Of a stretch of DNA of 64,000 bases, positions 9,131-17,701 are shown piece by piece. The notes beneath the pieces were generated by a model. That model searched no databases, was not told the origin of the DNA, and saw only the letters and a list, made by a program, of their open reading frames with translations. How positions within the stretch are numbered: position 1 is the stretch's first letter; each line of letters begins with the position of its first letter. Made by a program: the position numbers and the translations under genes. This DNA is from Pseudorhodoferax sp965279475 (GTDB taxonomy: Bacteria; Pseudomonadota; Gammaproteobacteria; Burkholderiales; Burkholderiaceae_C), in NCBI GenBank assembly GCA_965279475.1, contig CBDIIA010000003.1, positions 3,472,001-3,536,000 on the forward strand, in the 5' to 3' direction.

Positions 9131-9395
9131 GTCTACGGCATCCTCGACCGCGAGTGAGATGTCGATGCCGAGGGCAAGTCCACCGGCAACGCGCCGGGCC
9201 GCCGGTCGATCGTGATCTTCCACTACTGCGATGCCGCGTCGTCGACGCTAGGCAGCGGCAGCACGCCGTCGATCGAGGTGTTTGCGCAAGGCCTGTCGCG
9301 GCTGGTCGCGCGGGTGCGGGATGTGGTGGGCAAGGCCAAGCACCACATCGCTGCGACGCATGCAGCAGACCTTCAACGGCCACGGTCGAGTAGCC
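9131..9395 (+). pseudogene. Broken fragment of the lipase gene found intact at 13694-15343
   Basis: The DNA from 9131 matches the intact lipase gene near 13917-14155 almost base for base in long runs. The Trp codon in DREWEI is TGA here (DRE-stop-D). After HHIAA the match jumps over roughly 200 bp to RMQ and then AFNTHGR of the intact gene (9359-9395). No start or catalytic Ser remains, so it is a decayed partial duplicate. Confidence 0.8.
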
Positions 9396-9451
9396 CAGCT
9401 TGCGTGCCCTGAACCGCCCGGGCAGTTCAGGGCAGCCTCACCTCAGGCGGA

Positions 9452-9472
9452 GGCGGGTGGCACGTGCCCGCC
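9452..9472 (-). terminator. Possible hairpin terminator for the Bug receptor gene
   Basis: A GGCGGG / CCCGCC stem with a 9-nt loop (itself containing GCACGTGC) lies directly after the receptor stop codon. There is no clear T-tract, so this is a weak call. Confidence 0.3.
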
Positions 9473-9476
9473 CCTT

Positions 9477-10448
9477 CTACTCGGGCTGAATCCCCGCAGC
9501 TGCAATGGCCTCGGCCCACTTCCTGGTCTCCGCCACGACGAAGCGCCCCGCCCATTGTGGAGACTGCGGATTGGTCTGCAGGCCAACGAACTGCAGCCTG
9601 GCGAGGGCCTCGGGTGTTTCGACGGCCTTGTTGAACGCGGCATTGAGCTTGTCGATGATGGCCGCCGGGGTGCCTTTGGGCGCGAACGCTCCGAACCAGG
9701 CGACGACTTCGAAACCTTGCTTGCCCAGCGCTTCGCCGACGGTTGGCAGGTCGGGCAGCATTGGCGTGCGCTGGTTGCTGGTGACGGCCAAGGCACGGAT
9801 CTTTCCGGCCTTGACCTGCGCGACGGTAATGCCCACGTCGCCGGTGAACACCTGGATGATGCCGCTCATGGTCTCGACGACGGCGGCCTGGCCGCTCTTG
9901 TAGGGCACGTAGGTCATCTTGATGCCGGCGACGTTGCTGAGGGTTTCGCTGGCGATGCGCTGCGACGAGCTGGCGGCCCCATAGTTGAGCTTGCCGGGAT
10001 GGGCCTTGGCGTAGTCGACCAGTTCCTGCAGCGTCTTGACGGGCAGGTCGTTGTGGACCACCACGATGGAAGGCAGCCCGCCCAGGTAGGCGATCGGCTC
10101 GAAGTCGTTCTCCTGGTCGTAGGGCAGCTTCTTGTACAGGCTGATGTTGGCTGCGTTGGTGCTGTTGGTGCCGAACAGCAAGGTGTAGCCGTCAGCCTTC
10201 GACTTGGCCACCGCCTGGGCCGCGATCATGCCGCCCGCGCCCACGCGGTTGTCCACCACCACCGGCTGGCCGAGCAGCTTGGCGACCTCGACTGCGTAGG
10301 CCCGCGCCACGACATCGGTCACGCTGCCTGCCGCGAACGGCACGATCAACTGGATGGGCTTGGAGGGGAAGGCCTGGGCGAAGACGGCACCTGCTGCCCA
10401 GAACAGGCCCATGGCGATCAGCGATTTGAACTTGCCAGCGAATAGCAT
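9477..10448 (-). CDS. Bug-family (TTT-type) solute receptor
   Basis: A 323-residue periplasmic receptor of the Bug/TctC family, which is greatly expanded in Burkholderiales. A Sec signal peptide (ending GAVFAQA) is followed by FPSKPIQLIVPFAAGS, then VVVDNRVGAGGMIAAQAVAKS and GYTLLFGTNSTNAANI, all family signatures. No TctA/TctB permease is nearby, which is common for this family. A 17-bp inverted-repeat operator lies about 80 bp upstream, shared with the divergent SDR operon, so the LysR protein at 10542-11450 probably regulates it. The ligand is likely a small carboxylate. Confidence 0.92.
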   Translation of the reverse strand: MLFAGKFKSLIAMGLFWAAGAVFAQAFPSKPIQLIVPFAAGSVTDVVARAYAVEVAKLLGQPVVVDNRVGAGGMIAAQAVAKSKADGYTLLFGTNSTNAANISLYKKLPYDQENDFEPIAYLGGLPSIVVVHNDLPVKTLQELVDYAKAHPGKLNYGAASSSQRIASETLSNVAGIKMTYVPYKSGQAAVVETMSGIIQVFTGDVGITVAQVKAGKIRALAVTSNQRTPMLPDLPTVGEALGKQGFEVVAWFGAFAPKGTPAAIIDKLNAAFNKAVETPEALARLQFVGLQTNPQSPQWAGRFVVAETRKWAEAIAAAGIQPE

Positions 10449-10526
10449 GCTTGTCTCTTTCTATCCTGCAACGTGCAGGTCTCCCCAATTATTCTGGGCA
10501 GCCTGTCGCCGGGGGGGCGCGTTATT

Positions 10527-10543
10527 GATTCTTGCCAGGAATC
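10527..10543. promoter_or_regulatory. LysR-type operator, copy 1
   Basis: GATTC-TTGCCAG-GAATC, an inverted repeat with the T-N11-A core of LysR sites, sits 79 bp before the Bug receptor start and overlaps the last codon of the LysR gene. It matches 15 of 17 bases of the site at 11490-11506. Confidence 0.65.
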
Positions 10544-11450
10544 ATCCGGGGGGCGCAACCCCGTCGCGCAGCATGGCATGCAGGCTGGCGCGCACCTCCT
10601 GGACCGCAGGCGACATGTAGGCTTTGCGGCGGTAGAAGAGGTGCAGGTCGTTGGTCAGCGCCATCGGGGCGAACGGCAATACCTGCAGCCCCTGGCCCAG
10701 GCGCGACGCCATCATGAGGTCGGTGAAGGCCGTCACCATGTCGGTCTGCCGGATCAGTTCGGCAAACCAGGCGGTGGACGTATCGGCCTCGACCACCACG
10801 CGGGGCGCCTTGAAACCGGCAGCCGCAAAGAATTGCTCGATCGACACGCGCATGCCCACGTTGGACGGCGGCAGCAGCCAATCGGCCAGCGCCAGGGCTT
10901 GCAGGTTGGCTCCACCCTGCGCCAGAGGGTGGCCGAGCCTGCCCACGATGTGGTAGCGGAGCTGATCGACATGTTCGGCCTGGATGTCCTCCGGCAGATC
11001 TTCCACGCCCGGACAAAGCGCCAGGTCCAGCTCGCCGGCCTGCACGGCCGGAACAAGGCGGGCCGAAGTCTGCACACGCACGTAGAACCGGACATCGGGT
11101 TTGCGCCGGCGCGACTGCGTGATCATCGGGATGAGCGTGGTCTCGAGCAGCGCCGGAATGGTCCCGACGCGCACGGCTCCGGCCTCTGCCGACTTGATGG
11201 CCGCCATCTCGCTCTGGATGTCGGCCATCGACAACTCGACACCCAGCGCGCGCACCAGCAAGGCCTCGCCGGCCGTGGTGAGCTCGATGCCCCGGCGGGA
11301 TCGGTTCATCAGCCGCATGCCGAACTCGGCCTCCAGCCGTTGCACCGTCTTGGTCACCGCAGACTGGGTGGTGCCCGTGGTCTGCGCAGCACCGTGCAGG
11401 GTGCCGGCCTTGGCGATCATCGCAAACACCCGGAGATCTTCGAAACGCAT
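10542..11450 (-). CDS. LysR-family transcriptional regulator
   Basis: A 302-residue regulator. The N-terminal winged HTH reads MRFEDLRVFAMIAKAGTLHG, then TQSAVTKTVQRLEAEFGMRL. The C-terminal substrate-binding domain follows (about 90-295). It stands between the Bug receptor gene and the divergent SDR/decarboxylase operon, the classic layout for a LysR that controls both its neighbours. Near-identical 17-bp inverted repeats before both units support this. The inducer is probably the compound taken up through the receptor. Confidence 0.93.
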   Translation of the reverse strand: MRFEDLRVFAMIAKAGTLHGAAQTTGTTQSAVTKTVQRLEAEFGMRLMNRSRRGIELTTAGEALLVRALGVELSMADIQSEMAAIKSAEAGAVRVGTIPALLETTLIPMITQSRRRKPDVRFYVRVQTSARLVPAVQAGELDLALCPGVEDLPEDIQAEHVDQLRYHIVGRLGHPLAQGGANLQALALADWLLPPSNVGMRVSIEQFFAAAGFKAPRVVVEADTSTAWFAELIRQTDMVTAFTDLMMASRLGQGLQVLPFAPMALTNDLHLFYRRKAYMSPAVQEVRASLHAMLRDGVAPPG

Positions 11451-11489
11451 GAAAAGCCTGATGGGTTGGGCCGGGCGCGATCCGTGTTC

Positions 11490-11506
11490 GATGCTTGCCG
11501 GGAATC
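11490..11506. promoter_or_regulatory. LysR-type operator, copy 2
   Basis: GATGC-TTGCCGG-GAATC lies in the 120-bp gap between the LysR gene and the divergent SDR gene, 39 bp from the LysR start and 64 bp from the SDR start. It differs at two positions from the copy at 10527-10543. Confidence 0.65.
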
Positions 11507-11570
11507 AAAACTATACGCGGGCGCAGCCTGGTGCTCGACAGAATCCGCCCTTTGGCAACAGGCGAACGAC

Positions 11571-12356
11571 ATGATGCATTACAAGCTCAAGGGCAAGGCA
11601 GCCCTGGTGACCGGCGGCGCCTCAGGCATCGGGCTGGCCACCGTGGAGCTGCTGGCGCGGGCCGGCGCGCGCGTGGCCATCAACTACCTGCCGTCCGATG
11701 CACGCGGACCCCAGGAGGTGGCGCGACTGCGCGCCGAGGGGCTGGCGGTGTCGAGTGCGCCTGGCGACATTGGCCAGGCTGGCGAGGCCGAGGCCATGGT
11801 GCAGCGGGCGATCGCCGAGCTGGGGCGGCTGGACCTGCTGGTGAACAACGCCGGCACGCCCGGCGTGACGCGCGTGGTGCCCGCGCCCGATCTCGACCTG
11901 ATCACCGAAGAGGTCTGGGACAAGGTGCTGGGCACCAACCTGCGCGGCATGTTCCGCTGCGCCAAGGCGGCAGCCACAGCCCTCAAGGACGCGCACGGCG
12001 CCATCGTGAACACGGCGTCGATCGCCGGGCTCGACACCACCGGCAGCAGCATGGCGTATGGCGCATCCAAGGCCGGCGTGATCAGCCTGACCAAGAACCT
12101 CGCACGCGCGCTGGCACCTCAGGTGCGCGTGAATGCGGTGGCACCGGGCTTCGTCACCAGCGCGTGGGAACTCAAGGCTCTCGAAAGCCGCATGGCGGAC
12201 ACCGCGGACTGCGCGCTGCTGAAGCGGGTCTGCTCGTCCGAAGACATCGCGGAGGTGATCGTCTTCCTGGGGGTGGGTGCGGCCATGGTGACGGGGCAGA
12301 CCCTGGTGGTCGACGGCGGCTTCACGCTGGCCGACCCACGGCACTTCAAGAAATGA
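11571..12356 (+). CDS. SDR-family oxidoreductase
   Basis: A 261-residue classical SDR. The dinucleotide-binding motif TGGASGIG is near residue 15, the structural NNAG motif in mid-protein, and the catalytic Ser of NTASIAG and YGASK are all present. The start MMHYKLKGKAALVTGG is normal for the family; the frame is open far upstream into the antisense of the LysR gene. A decarboxylase-like gene follows 16 bp later. Together they could reduce or oxidise a beta-keto or hydroxy acid, but the substrate is not known. Confidence 0.92.
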   Translation: MMHYKLKGKAALVTGGASGIGLATVELLARAGARVAINYLPSDARGPQEVARLRAEGLAVSSAPGDIGQAGEAEAMVQRAIAELGRLDLLVNNAGTPGVTRVVPAPDLDLITEEVWDKVLGTNLRGMFRCAKAAATALKDAHGAIVNTASIAGLDTTGSSMAYGASKAGVISLTKNLARALAPQVRVNAVAPGFVTSAWELKALESRMADTADCALLKRVCSSEDIAEVIVFLGVGAAMVTGQTLVVDGGFTLADPRHFKK

Positions 12357-12372
12357 ACGCAAGGAAACTCTG

Positions 12373-13197
12373 ATGGCCTTCACATTGCAGCCGGGCATGT
12401 TCTACCGCATGCCGGTGCACTTCGGTACCACGCCGGGGCCGCGCCAGGGGCCCGACGGCCGCCCCTTCGACTGGAGCCGCCAGCCCCTGCGCACGCTGGT
12501 CGTCGCGCGCTATCTCTCGACCACCGATGCGCTGCAGGCACTGATGCCCGAAGGCTTCACCGTCGAAGGCGAGCCTGTGGTGACGGTCGAGATCCAGTAC
12601 TGGACGCAACTGGCCTGGCTGGCCGGGCGCGGGTACAACACGCTGGGCGTGAAGTTCCCCGCGCGCTACCGTGGCCGGGCCCGCGAATGGAGCGGTCACT
12701 TCCTGGCGGTGATCTGGGAAAACATGCCCGACGCCATCATCAGCGGCCGCGAAGAGCTGGGCTACAACAAGATCTTTGCCGAGATCGCCCCACCGCGCAG
12801 CGTGGACGGCGCGCACCACTTCACGGCCGAGTGGTTCGGCCACAGGTTTCTCGACCTGCAGATGGACCAACTGGCCGAAGCACCCTTGAGCGACGCGCCC
12901 AAGGTGCCGGGCGACGGCATCATGCACTACAAGTACATCCCAAAGACCGGGCATCCCGGCGAGGTCGACGCGGCCTATGCCACGCTGACGCCGGCCACCG
13001 GCAGCAAGGTCAGACTGACCTCGTACCAGACGGCGCGGGCCAGCGTGCGCTTTCGCGCATCCACCTGGGAAGAACTGCCCACCATGTTCCATATCGTCAA
13101 CGCATTGGCCAGCCTGCCCATCGTCGAGACACGCGCCGGCTACCGGATCGAGTCCGTTGGCGCAAAGGACTTGTCGGACCAGTGCATCATCGCGTGA
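12373..13197 (+). CDS. Acetoacetate decarboxylase family protein
   Basis: A 274-residue member of the ADC superfamily. The Schiff-base lysine is visible as Lys133 in GREELGYNK, where the family has E-x-G-[YF]-x-K. The surrounding WENMPDAIISGREELGYNKI and the later Arg-rich beta strands also fit. Several members of this superfamily are not decarboxylases but aldolase-dehydratases, so the reaction is uncertain. AAGGAA before the ATG supports the start. It forms a two-gene operon with the SDR. Confidence 0.88.
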   Translation: MAFTLQPGMFYRMPVHFGTTPGPRQGPDGRPFDWSRQPLRTLVVARYLSTTDALQALMPEGFTVEGEPVVTVEIQYWTQLAWLAGRGYNTLGVKFPARYRGRAREWSGHFLAVIWENMPDAIISGREELGYNKIFAEIAPPRSVDGAHHFTAEWFGHRFLDLQMDQLAEAPLSDAPKVPGDGIMHYKYIPKTGHPGEVDAAYATLTPATGSKVRLTSYQTARASVRFRASTWEELPTMFHIVNALASLPIVETRAGYRIESVGAKDLSDQCIIA

Positions 13198-13229
13198 TGC
13201 AGAGCGCTTGTGTGCTGCGACCTCTGCAG

Positions 13230-13427
13230 CTTGCCAGATCCTAGGGCATCCTTGACTTCTTGCACCGTGGAATAGCGCTTCTTCCCATGGTTCTTCAGCA
13301 GGTCGTTGCCGACCATTCGAACTTGCCAGCGGCGATCGGCGGGACTGATTGCACAAGCTGACATGGCGCGAAACTCCTGTTTGCTGATGTCGACCAGGAT
13401 GTCAAGCAGCTTACCGCCTGAAGACAT
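13230..13427 (-). pseudogene. Possible remnant of a small hypothetical gene
   Basis: The frame from ATG 13427 gives MSSGGKLLDILVDISKQEF, then DLLKNHGKKRYSTVQEVKDAL. The second part resembles small DUF6559-like proteins, where a Lys-rich YG/HGK motif precedes a Tyr-Ser-x-x-EVK helix. Similarity seems to end near 13240; the frame then runs into the antisense of the upstream gene. No ribosome-binding site is visible. This is a weak call. Confidence 0.3.
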
Positions 13428-13476
13428 GGTTCTGAACGCCGCGCCCGCCCCTCTTCTCCTCTAGGAAAAATCAAAC

Positions 13477-13526
13477 GGGGCCGCGGTGCCGACTGCACAG
13501 AACACCGCGGGATAGACCGCGGCCCC
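13477..13526 (-). terminator. Strong hairpin with T-tract on the minus strand
   Basis: An 11-bp perfect stem (GGGGCCGCGGT, 13477-13487, with ACCGCGGCCCC, 13516-13526) encloses a 28-nt loop. Read on the minus strand, it is followed by GTTTGATTTTT, as in an intrinsic terminator. No minus-strand gene ends here, so it either blocks antisense transcription or is left from a lost gene. Confidence 0.5.
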
Positions 13527-13693
13527 TCTGGCAACGCTACATCCTGGCCCTGCCTAACCGATGTCTCCCCCATCGAAGGGATGACAAACCTTCCTGGCCC
13601 ATGCCTATGCTGCCCGCCCAGCGCACGCTCATCCAGCCGTCGCGCACGCGCCAACGCCGGACCAGCAACCACCGCAAGCCAGGAGACCCGCCC

Positions 13694-15343
13694 ATGCCCA
13701 GCCCCCACGCCCCGTTCCACCCCATCATCTACGTGCGCGGCTTCGCGATGACGCGCGGCGAGATCGACGAGACCACGGCCGATCCGTTCTGCGGCTTCAA
13801 CCTGGGCTCGACGATGATGCGGGCGGTGCCCAACAAACAGGACCGGCCGCGCAAGCATGTGTTCGAGTCGCCGGTGGTGCGCCTGGGCAGCGACTTCGGC
13901 TACAGCGATGTCTACGAAGACGGCTACGACATCCTCGACCGCGAGTGGGAAATCGATGCCGAGGGCAAGCCTACCGGCAACGCGCTAGGCAGCCGGTCGA
14001 TCGTGATCTTCCGCTACTACGATGCCGCGTCGTCCACGCTGGGCGGGGGCAGCACACCGGCGATCGAGGTGTTTGCGCAGGACCTGTCGCGGCTGGTCGC
14101 GCGGGTGCGCGATCTGGTGGTGGGCAACCCCAAGAACAACATTGCGGCGGCAGACTTCCGCTGCTACCTCGTGGCGCATTCGATGGGCGGTCTGGTGTGC
14201 CGCGCCTTTCTGCAGAACCCCGCACTCGACCCTGCGGGCGTGGCCGGCAGCATCGACAAGTTCTTCACCTATGCCACGCCGCACAACGGCATCGACGTGC
14301 TGGGGCTCAACGTTCCGGCGTGGCTGTCGGCAATGGAGATCGACAACTTCAACCGCAGCCAACGCATGCAGAACTATCTGGCGCTGGAGCAGGCCTTCAA
14401 CACCCACGGGCGCGTGGACCTGATGCCCGCGGCATGCTTCCCGATCAGCCGCGTGTTCTGCATGGTCGGCACCAACCGGCTCGACTACGAGGTGGCGGCC
14501 GGGCTGTCGCGCACCTTCGTCGGCCATGGCAGCGACGGCCTGGTGAAGATCGAGAACGCGACGCTGAACGCGTTGAATGCCGATGGCACAGTCGGCGCGC
14601 CCGCCGCCAAGGCCTTTGCCTACCGCGCGCATTCCGGCTTCTACGGCATCGTCAACAGCGAAGAGGCGTTCCAGAACCTGAGCCGTTTCCTGTTCGGCGA
14701 CGTGCGGGTCGACATCTGGCTCGAGGTCGACGAGATCCGCCTGCCCCCACCGGTGCAGAAAGAAGTCGATGCCGGCAAGGCGGTGAACGCGCTCTACCAG
14801 ATCGAGCTGTTGGCATCGCCGCGCGGCAAGCTCTGGTACCTCACGCGCCGCACAACTGAAGAGGACTCGGTGGCCTGCCTGACCCATGCCGAGTGGCAGC
14901 AGGACCCGGCCAAACGATCGATCTACCTGTCGACGGTGTTCCTGGCCAACCGGGCCCGCGTGAACCCGAAGCGGCGTTCGCTGGCCTACGGCATGACGCT
15001 CAATGTGCGGGTGCCCGACTACGAGATCGATCGGCGCCTGTGGCTGAACGAACACTTCGAGGGCGGGTACCTGTTCCGCAATTCACTGATGCTGTCGATG
15101 GAGCCGCCACGGGCGAACGCGCCCGACGATGCGCCGTGGAACGTCAAATACGCCTGGCAGGACGCCGGCGTCGCGCTGGCGGACACCAGCATTCCGGCCG
15201 AGCAGATTGCGGCGCAGACGATCGAGGTGGTGATCCCCTTCGACAGCAGCACGGTCGGCACGGACGGCAGCCGCAAGCCCACCAAGCCGGGCGTGAAGGG
15301 CCGGCTGCGCTTCGTGATCCAGGGCTGGAACCAGGATGCCTGA
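13694..15343 (+). CDS. Lipase/esterase-like alpha/beta hydrolase, 549 residues
   Basis: A large hydrolase with the nucleophile Ser163 in VAHSMGGLV, preceded by a long N-terminal part (IIYVRGFAMTRGEIDE) and followed by a C-terminal beta-rich half with no domain I can name. The PGAP1/LCAT-like pattern FFTYATPHNGIDVLG suggests action on lipids or esters. No signal peptide is visible. The start at 13694 is supported by AGGAGA eight bases upstream. A decayed partial copy stands at 9131-9395, next to a lipoprotein gene, so the locus has been duplicated or rearranged. Confidence 0.85.
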   Translation: MPSPHAPFHPIIYVRGFAMTRGEIDETTADPFCGFNLGSTMMRAVPNKQDRPRKHVFESPVVRLGSDFGYSDVYEDGYDILDREWEIDAEGKPTGNALGSRSIVIFRYYDAASSTLGGGSTPAIEVFAQDLSRLVARVRDLVVGNPKNNIAAADFRCYLVAHSMGGLVCRAFLQNPALDPAGVAGSIDKFFTYATPHNGIDVLGLNVPAWLSAMEIDNFNRSQRMQNYLALEQAFNTHGRVDLMPAACFPISRVFCMVGTNRLDYEVAAGLSRTFVGHGSDGLVKIENATLNALNADGTVGAPAAKAFAYRAHSGFYGIVNSEEAFQNLSRFLFGDVRVDIWLEVDEIRLPPPVQKEVDAGKAVNALYQIELLASPRGKLWYLTRRTTEEDSVACLTHAEWQQDPAKRSIYLSTVFLANRARVNPKRRSLAYGMTLNVRVPDYEIDRRLWLNEHFEGGYLFRNSLMLSMEPPRANAPDDAPWNVKYAWQDAGVALADTSIPAEQIAAQTIEVVIPFDSSTVGTDGSRKPTKPGVKGRLRFVIQGWNQDA

Positions 15344-15537
15344 GGCCGGCTGAAGCGGCAGCGCACGGCGGTAGGATGCAGGGCCGCCGCCGCCAACGCG
15401 CGGTTTCGTGAACTGACTCGTGCGCGAGACGAAAGCCTCCACTTGACGACTTCTGCCGTATTCCCGCGCCATCCCGCTTTGCCGGTACAAGCAGGCGCCA
15501 AGCGCGCCTCTCCGGCGCCTCGATCCGGGCCTGCGCG

Positions 15538-16446
15538 ATGAACCACCTGCGCCTGCTGCGCTACGTCGACGAGGTGGCCCGTGTCGGCTCGATCCGCCAG
15601 GCGGCCGAGCGGCTGCATGTGGCGCCCTCGGCCGTGAACCGCCGCATCCAGGACCTGGAGGAGGAGCTGGGCACGCCGATCTTCGAGCGCCTGCCGCGCG
15701 GCATGCGCCTGACCGCGGCCGGCGAGCTGTTCGTCGGCTACATCCGCAGCCGGGCGGCCGACCTCGACCAGGTGCGTTCGGAGATCGAGGAACTGCAAGG
15801 CCTGCGCCGCGGCAGCGTGCGCCTGGTGGCGAGCCAGGCGCTGGCGCCGACCTTTCTGCCGGGCGCGGTGGCATCGTTTCGCGCGCAGCACCCGTTGGTG
15901 GCGTTCCAGGTGCGCATCGGCGACCACGTGCAGGCGCTGCAGCAGCTGCGCGACTTCGAGATCGACCTGGCGCTGGTGTTCAACCTGGCCCCCGATGCCG
16001 ATGTGGAGCGCATCGCCGAGTTCGAGCAGAAGCTGGTCGCCACGATGCACCGCAGCCACCCGCTGGCCGCTCGCCCGGCGCTACGGCTGCGCGACTGCGC
16101 CGACCACCCGCTGGTGCTGCCCAACCGCGACATCGGCGGCCGCCAGCTGCTGGAGCGTTTTCTGGCGCGCAGCTCGGTCAAGCTGCGCCCGATGGTCGAG
16201 AGCAACAGTTTCGAGTTCCTGCGCGGCTGCCTGTACCACGAGCAGGCCATCTCGTTCCAGATCGCGATCGGCGCGGTGACCGATGGCGGCGAGCTGGTCG
16301 CGCGCGAGATCGAGGACCGCGGCTTCCCGCGCGGGCAGCTGACGCTGGCCAGCCTGCGGGGCCGGCAACTGCCGGTGATCGCGTATGCGTTTGCGGAACA
16401 TGTGAAGGTGGCCATGGGAGCGTGGAATGCACCCGCAGCCAACTGA
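15538..16446 (+). CDS. LysR-family transcriptional regulator
   Basis: A 302-residue LysR protein: winged HTH (MNHLRLLRYVDEVARVGSIR, then HVAPSAVNRRIQDLEEELG) and a C-terminal effector domain. It overlaps the start of the isochorismatase-like gene by about 20 bases, so the two are probably translated from one message. The 194-bp region before it has no operator that I recognise. Confidence 0.92.
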   Translation: MNHLRLLRYVDEVARVGSIRQAAERLHVAPSAVNRRIQDLEEELGTPIFERLPRGMRLTAAGELFVGYIRSRAADLDQVRSEIEELQGLRRGSVRLVASQALAPTFLPGAVASFRAQHPLVAFQVRIGDHVQALQQLRDFEIDLALVFNLAPDADVERIAEFEQKLVATMHRSHPLAARPALRLRDCADHPLVLPNRDIGGRQLLERFLARSSVKLRPMVESNSFEFLRGCLYHEQAISFQIAIGAVTDGGELVAREIEDRGFPRGQLTLASLRGRQLPVIAYAFAEHVKVAMGAWNAPAAN

Positions 16447-16993
16447 CCCGATGCGCACCTTGCTCATCATCGACATGCAGGCCGGCATGCGCTGGCCGGC
16501 ATCCGGCGTGCGCAACAACCCGCAGGCCGAGTCCGTCATCGCCCGGTTGCTGGCGCTGTGGCGCGAGAGCGGCGCGCCGGTCGTCCATGTCCGTCACATC
16601 TCGCGCCGGCCGGGCTCGCCGTTCTGGCCGGGCCAGCCGGGCGTGGAGTTCCAGCCGGAACTGCAACCGCTGCCCCACGAGCACGTCGTCGAGAAGAATG
16701 TACCGGACGCTTTTGTGAACACCGGCCTGGAGCGCTGGCTGCACGCCCGCGGCCATGCATCGCTGGTGATCGTCGGCGTCAGCACCAACAACTCCGTGGA
16801 AGCCACGGCGCGCAGCGCCGGCAACCTGGGCTTTCGCGCCAGCGTGGTATCGGACGCCACCTTTGCGTTCGAACGCACCGACCTGCGTGGCACCCGGTGG
16901 TCGGCAGAGGACGTGCACGCCATGGCCTTGTCCAACCTGCACGGCGAGTACGCCACCGTCATCCATTCGGACGATGCGCGCCCTGCGGGCTGA
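16427..16993 (+). CDS. Isochorismatase-family hydrolase with Ser in place of the nucleophilic Cys
   Basis: A 188-residue protein of the cysteine-hydrolase fold: LLIIDMQAGM gives the catalytic Asp, VEKNVPDAF the Lys. The nucleophile segment reads GVSTNNSVEATARSAGNLGF, with Ser123 where most members have Cys. A subgroup with this TNNSVE pattern exists, so the change is probably ancestral to the subgroup and not local damage. Two starts are possible: 16427, with GGGAG upstream, or 16451 (MRTLLIIDMQ), without one. I prefer 16427. Substrate unknown; nicotinamidase-like or amide hydrolysis is possible. Confidence 0.85.
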   Translation: MHPQPTDPMRTLLIIDMQAGMRWPASGVRNNPQAESVIARLLALWRESGAPVVHVRHISRRPGSPFWPGQPGVEFQPELQPLPHEHVVEKNVPDAFVNTGLERWLHARGHASLVIVGVSTNNSVEATARSAGNLGFRASVVSDATFAFERTDLRGTRWSAEDVHAMALSNLHGEYATVIHSDDARPAG

Positions 16994-17012
16994 TGCGGAC
17001 CCGGAGCGACCG

Positions 17013-17084
17013 ATGACCGCAAAATGTTCCGTGTTCGTCGCCACGAGCCTCGACGGCTTCATCGCTCGGGAGGACGGCCGTGTC
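17013..17084 (+). pseudogene. Dihydrofolate-reductase-like (RibD C-terminal) N-terminal fragment
   Basis: ATG 17013 begins MTAKCSVFVATSLDGFIARE, the standard opening of the small dihydrofolate-reductase-family (RibD C-terminal) proteins. After about 24 codons the match is lost, and the next gene starts at 17225. It appears to be a leftover start of a deleted gene. Confidence 0.55.
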
Positions 17085-17224
17085 CGGCCGGGTCTACGGC
17101 TTCGTGCAGAGCATCTACCGGCTTGCAAGGCCAGGGGGATAGCGGTGGGTGCTCGGTTGTCAATTCCGGCGCCATCCAATCGTCGTACAGTCAGAGGGCC
17201 GTCCTCTGCCACACCCCATCGACC

Positions 17225-17671
17225 ATGCCGACCCATACCGTGCAACTTCACCGCGTGCTCCGGGCCCCGCCGGAGCGCATCTACCGCGCCTTCCTCGACG
17301 CAGACGCCATGGCCAAGTGGCTGCCGCCCTATGGCTTCACCTGCAAGGTGCACCACATGGACGCCCGGGTCGGGGGCACGTTCAGGATGTCGTTCACCAA
17401 CTTCTCGTCGGGCAACGGGCATTCGTTCGGCGGCGAATACCGCGAGCTGGTGCCGCACGAGCGCATCCGCTACTCCGACACCTTCGACGACCCGAATCTG
17501 CCCGGCGAGATGGTGACGACCGTGTCGCTGCGCCCGGTGTCCTGCGGCACCGATCTCAGCGTCGTGCAGGAAGGCCTTCCCGAGATGATCCCGGTCGAGA
17601 TGTGCTACCTCGGCTGGCAGGAATCGCTGCTGCAGCTGGCCACGCTGGTGGAGCCGGTAATCCCCGGCTGA
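17225..17671 (+). CDS. SRPBCC / AHSA1-domain protein
   Basis: A 148-residue START-like protein of the AHSA1 branch: TVQLHRVLRAPPERIYRAFLD, then AMAKWLPPYGFTC, GGTFRMSF and GGEYRELVPHERIRYSDTFDD, all typical. These small cavity proteins bind hydrophobic ligands and are often found with toxin-tolerance or regulatory genes. The start is ATG 17225. It is followed 30 bp later by an RDD-family gene, probably in one transcript. The ligand is unknown. Confidence 0.9.
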   Translation: MPTHTVQLHRVLRAPPERIYRAFLDADAMAKWLPPYGFTCKVHHMDARVGGTFRMSFTNFSSGNGHSFGGEYRELVPHERIRYSDTFDDPNLPGEMVTTVSLRPVSCGTDLSVVQEGLPEMIPVEMCYLGWQESLLQLATLVEPVIPG

Positions 17672-17701
17672 AGCGACCGGGCGCCGCTGCCCATCACCCT
17701 C

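Larger units (their letters stand above)
13198..13693. other. Gap of about 500 bp with remnants
   Basis: This stretch between the decarboxylase-like gene and the lipase has no convincing full gene. It contains a short possible minus-strand fragment (13230-13427) and a strong hairpin (13477-13526), described separately. The bases just before the lipase start hold its ribosome-binding site. I recognise no promoter. Confidence 0.5.

Noticed and set aside
11571..12356. Start of the SDR gene at 10473, giving a 627-residue fusion
   Set aside because: The extra part is antisense to the LysR gene; the normal SDR N-terminus is at 11571.
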